DNA of 58,085 nucleotides from positions 1 through 58,085 of the forward strand of contig DATKGX010000027.1 of assembly GCA_035510555.1 (NCBI GenBank), in the 5' to 3' direction. The DNA is from DATKGX01 sp035510555 (GTDB lineage: Bacteria > Patescibacteriota > Microgenomatia > Levybacterales > UBA12049). This document shows, one piece after another, positions 56,982-58,085 of this stretch. The translations under genes and the position numbers were made by a program. Each line of letters starts with the position of its first letter. Within the stretch, counting starts at the first letter, position 1. The notes beneath the pieces were generated by a model that was not told the DNA's origin, made no database searches, and worked only from the letters and a program-made list of their open reading frames with translations.

Positions 56982-57614
56982 TCAAAATAATGGTTTAACT
57001 AATTCCTCTATTCGTCTTTCTCCGTTGGCTTTTAAATCTAGCGGTAGGGGGTGGGTACATCTGCTTAAGGAAGCTTCTAGAAATTCTTTTGGCGTCTGAT
57101 CTGGATTACTGTGGTTGAAATAATATGTAAATTCAAATTCGTCGATTCTCCTCTTACTGAATGGCCAATGATCTTTACTCCGATCTACACTATGTCCGTG
57201 ATTATATCCACAGTATAAGATTAAATCATTCCATAATTTTCCAGCATAGAAATGTGAATATGATACTGCGCCTACCGTAATTACTGCGATTTTTGTGTCA
57301 ACATAAAAGTTTCCTGAAATACCAGCAGACGGCCCGGGGTTAAAGAAATGTCCTTGAGGGTAATATCGGTCAAGTCCAGGAAATGGAGGGGACGGAGGCA
57401 GTTCAGTAATTTCCGGTGCGGCGTCGTCATAAGCATAGTAGAGTTGTATAGCCTTTTGCGTTAAGGATTCATTATTATCACTTAATCTTCGAATGTCTCC
57501 TACTCCCCAGACGCCATCTTTAATATTATTCAGCAGTTGTTCGGCGCTTGTTGCGGCAAGAATCTCTCCTAATTTTCTTGAGCCATCCTCATTGGTTTTA
57601 CCAGCTTCTGCCAT
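56982..57614 (-). CDS. uncharacterised 210-aa protein
   Basis: No family recognised. Soluble; the middle is Pro/aromatic-rich (ELPPSPPFPGLDRYYPQGHF), the rest mixed, with several Tyr/His (YCGYNHGHSVDRSKDHWPFS). Short repeats (GACAATGGGCG...GGGGAGTAAAT) lie on both sides, near 56944 and 57640. Confidence 0.55.
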   Translation of the reverse strand: MAEAGKTNEDGSRKLGEILAATSAEQLLNNIKDGVWGVGDIRRLSDNNESLTQKAIQLYYAYDDAAPEITELPPSPPFPGLDRYYPQGHFFNPGPSAGISGNFYVDTKIAVITVGAVSYSHFYAGKLWNDLILYCGYNHGHSVDRSKDHWPFSKRRIDEFEFTYYFNHSNPDQTPKEFLEASLSRCTHPLPLDLKANGERRIEELVKPLF

Positions 57615-57710
57615 GGATGGAATTATATCACACGATTGACAATGGGCGAGCGAAGCGAAGTACTTGCAAAACTGTAAAAGGGGAGTAAATATCTGCTATA
57701 ATTTTTTGAT

Positions 57711-58079
57711 ATGGAAGAAAATTTAAAAGAAATTATATTTAGTTTGGAAAGTGAGTTTCAAAAGCCGGAAGTCCGGAAATCAATAGAGAAGCTAGACGAA
57801 TTAATATCCGATGATTTTTACGAGATAACGAGTTCAGGACTGGTGACTTCTAAAAAGGACTGCTTGGTTAACTTGCCGGTGGCTCCGGAAATAAAATTTG
57901 TTATGACCGGTTTTAGAATTAATGTGCTTTGTTTGGGTATGGTTCAGACTTTATTTAAGACAGAAAAGACAGTTGTTGAGACAGGAAAAGTAAGTTATTC
58001 GATGAGAAGTTCAATATGGAAGAATGAAAATGGAAAGTGGAGAATGATATTTCATCAAGGAACCCCATCAGATAAATAA
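57711..58079 (+). CDS. DUF4440 / NTF2-like small protein
   Basis: 122 aa. An opening helix (ESEFQKPEVRKSIEKLDELI), SDDFYEITSSGLVTSKKDCL, and a beta sheet ending IWKNENGKWRMIFHQGTP, as in DUF4440 SnoaL-like proteins. Possible small-molecule binder or enzyme; substrate unknown. TATAAT at 57697-57702 is 8 bases before ATG, so leaderless. Confidence 0.82.
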   Translation: MEENLKEIIFSLESEFQKPEVRKSIEKLDELISDDFYEITSSGLVTSKKDCLVNLPVAPEIKFVMTGFRINVLCLGMVQTLFKTEKTVVETGKVSYSMRSSIWKNENGKWRMIFHQGTPSDK

Positions 58080-58085
58080 TCCAAT

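Overview
The window reads as part of a small-genome candidate phyla radiation (Patescibacteria) chromosome, most likely Microgenomates-like. The signs are a very short EF-Ts, a compact prolyl-tRNA synthetase, many short proteins with one membrane anchor, AT-rich tandem-like repeats between genes, GxxExxY and four-helix-bundle genes near translation genes, and many genes without a Shine-Dalgarno (SD) site. TGA serves as a normal stop (zwf, ycaO and apbE end in TGA), so the UGA-recoding lineages are unlikely. The lineage call is inference; no 16S gene is present.

Layout. 1-2.1 kb: a partial tRNA, tRNA-Cys, and a beta-carbonic-anhydrase-like gene split by one in-frame TAA. 2.1-8.8 kb: thymidylate/folate block (dcd, dUTPase-like, thyA, folA, then glyA) with a Maf-like gene and a large unknown protein between. 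8.8-10.1 kb: a PD-(D/E)XK-like protein and a small partner. 10.03-13.94 kb: an AT-rich island bounded by two perfect 36-bp direct repeats. It holds a promoter, a Cys-rich 58-aa peptide gene with a strong SD, a YcaO, a SagB-type oxidoreductase and an M16 protease: a compact candidate azole-RiPP system and the most interesting part of the window. 13.9-24.1 kb: secreted or anchored proteins (SdrD-B-like, lipoprotein, HELVH metalloprotease-like, cohesin-like, dockerin-like), a RelB/RelE-type toxin-antitoxin pair and a four-helix-bundle gene.

24.1-33.4 kb: rpsB, tsf, GxxExxY, frr, rseP; then pgl, zwf, a tRNA-binding domain and gnd (the full oxidative pentose phosphate branch); then proS. 33.8-37.2 kb: a hydrolase, a MurF-like ligase and ddl. 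37.2-44.4 kb: a DHH-like protein, HIT, rpsU, ybeY, dnaX, ybaB, prs, recR and cysS. 44.4-48.2 kb: small proteins, a DUF2090-type aldolase-like protein and a split transketolase. 48.3-53 kb: a RecB/Cas4-like nuclease, then an FMN-binding protein, ApbE and an NqrB/RnfD-FNR fusion that together look like a flavinylated membrane electron-transfer system, plus an MFS carrier. 53-58 kb: a GH15-like protein and a run of small anchored or accessory proteins.

Working together: zwf/pgl/gnd, transketolase and prs supply NADPH and PRPP. glyA/thyA/folA with dcd and the dUTPase-like protein can make dTMP. dnaX, ybaB and recR form the usual replication/recombination string. A second theme is repeats inside genes: GC-rich palindromes sit in frame in folA and gnd, and AT-rich repeats in pgl and rseP. 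No gene-free stretch longer than about 300 bases was found.
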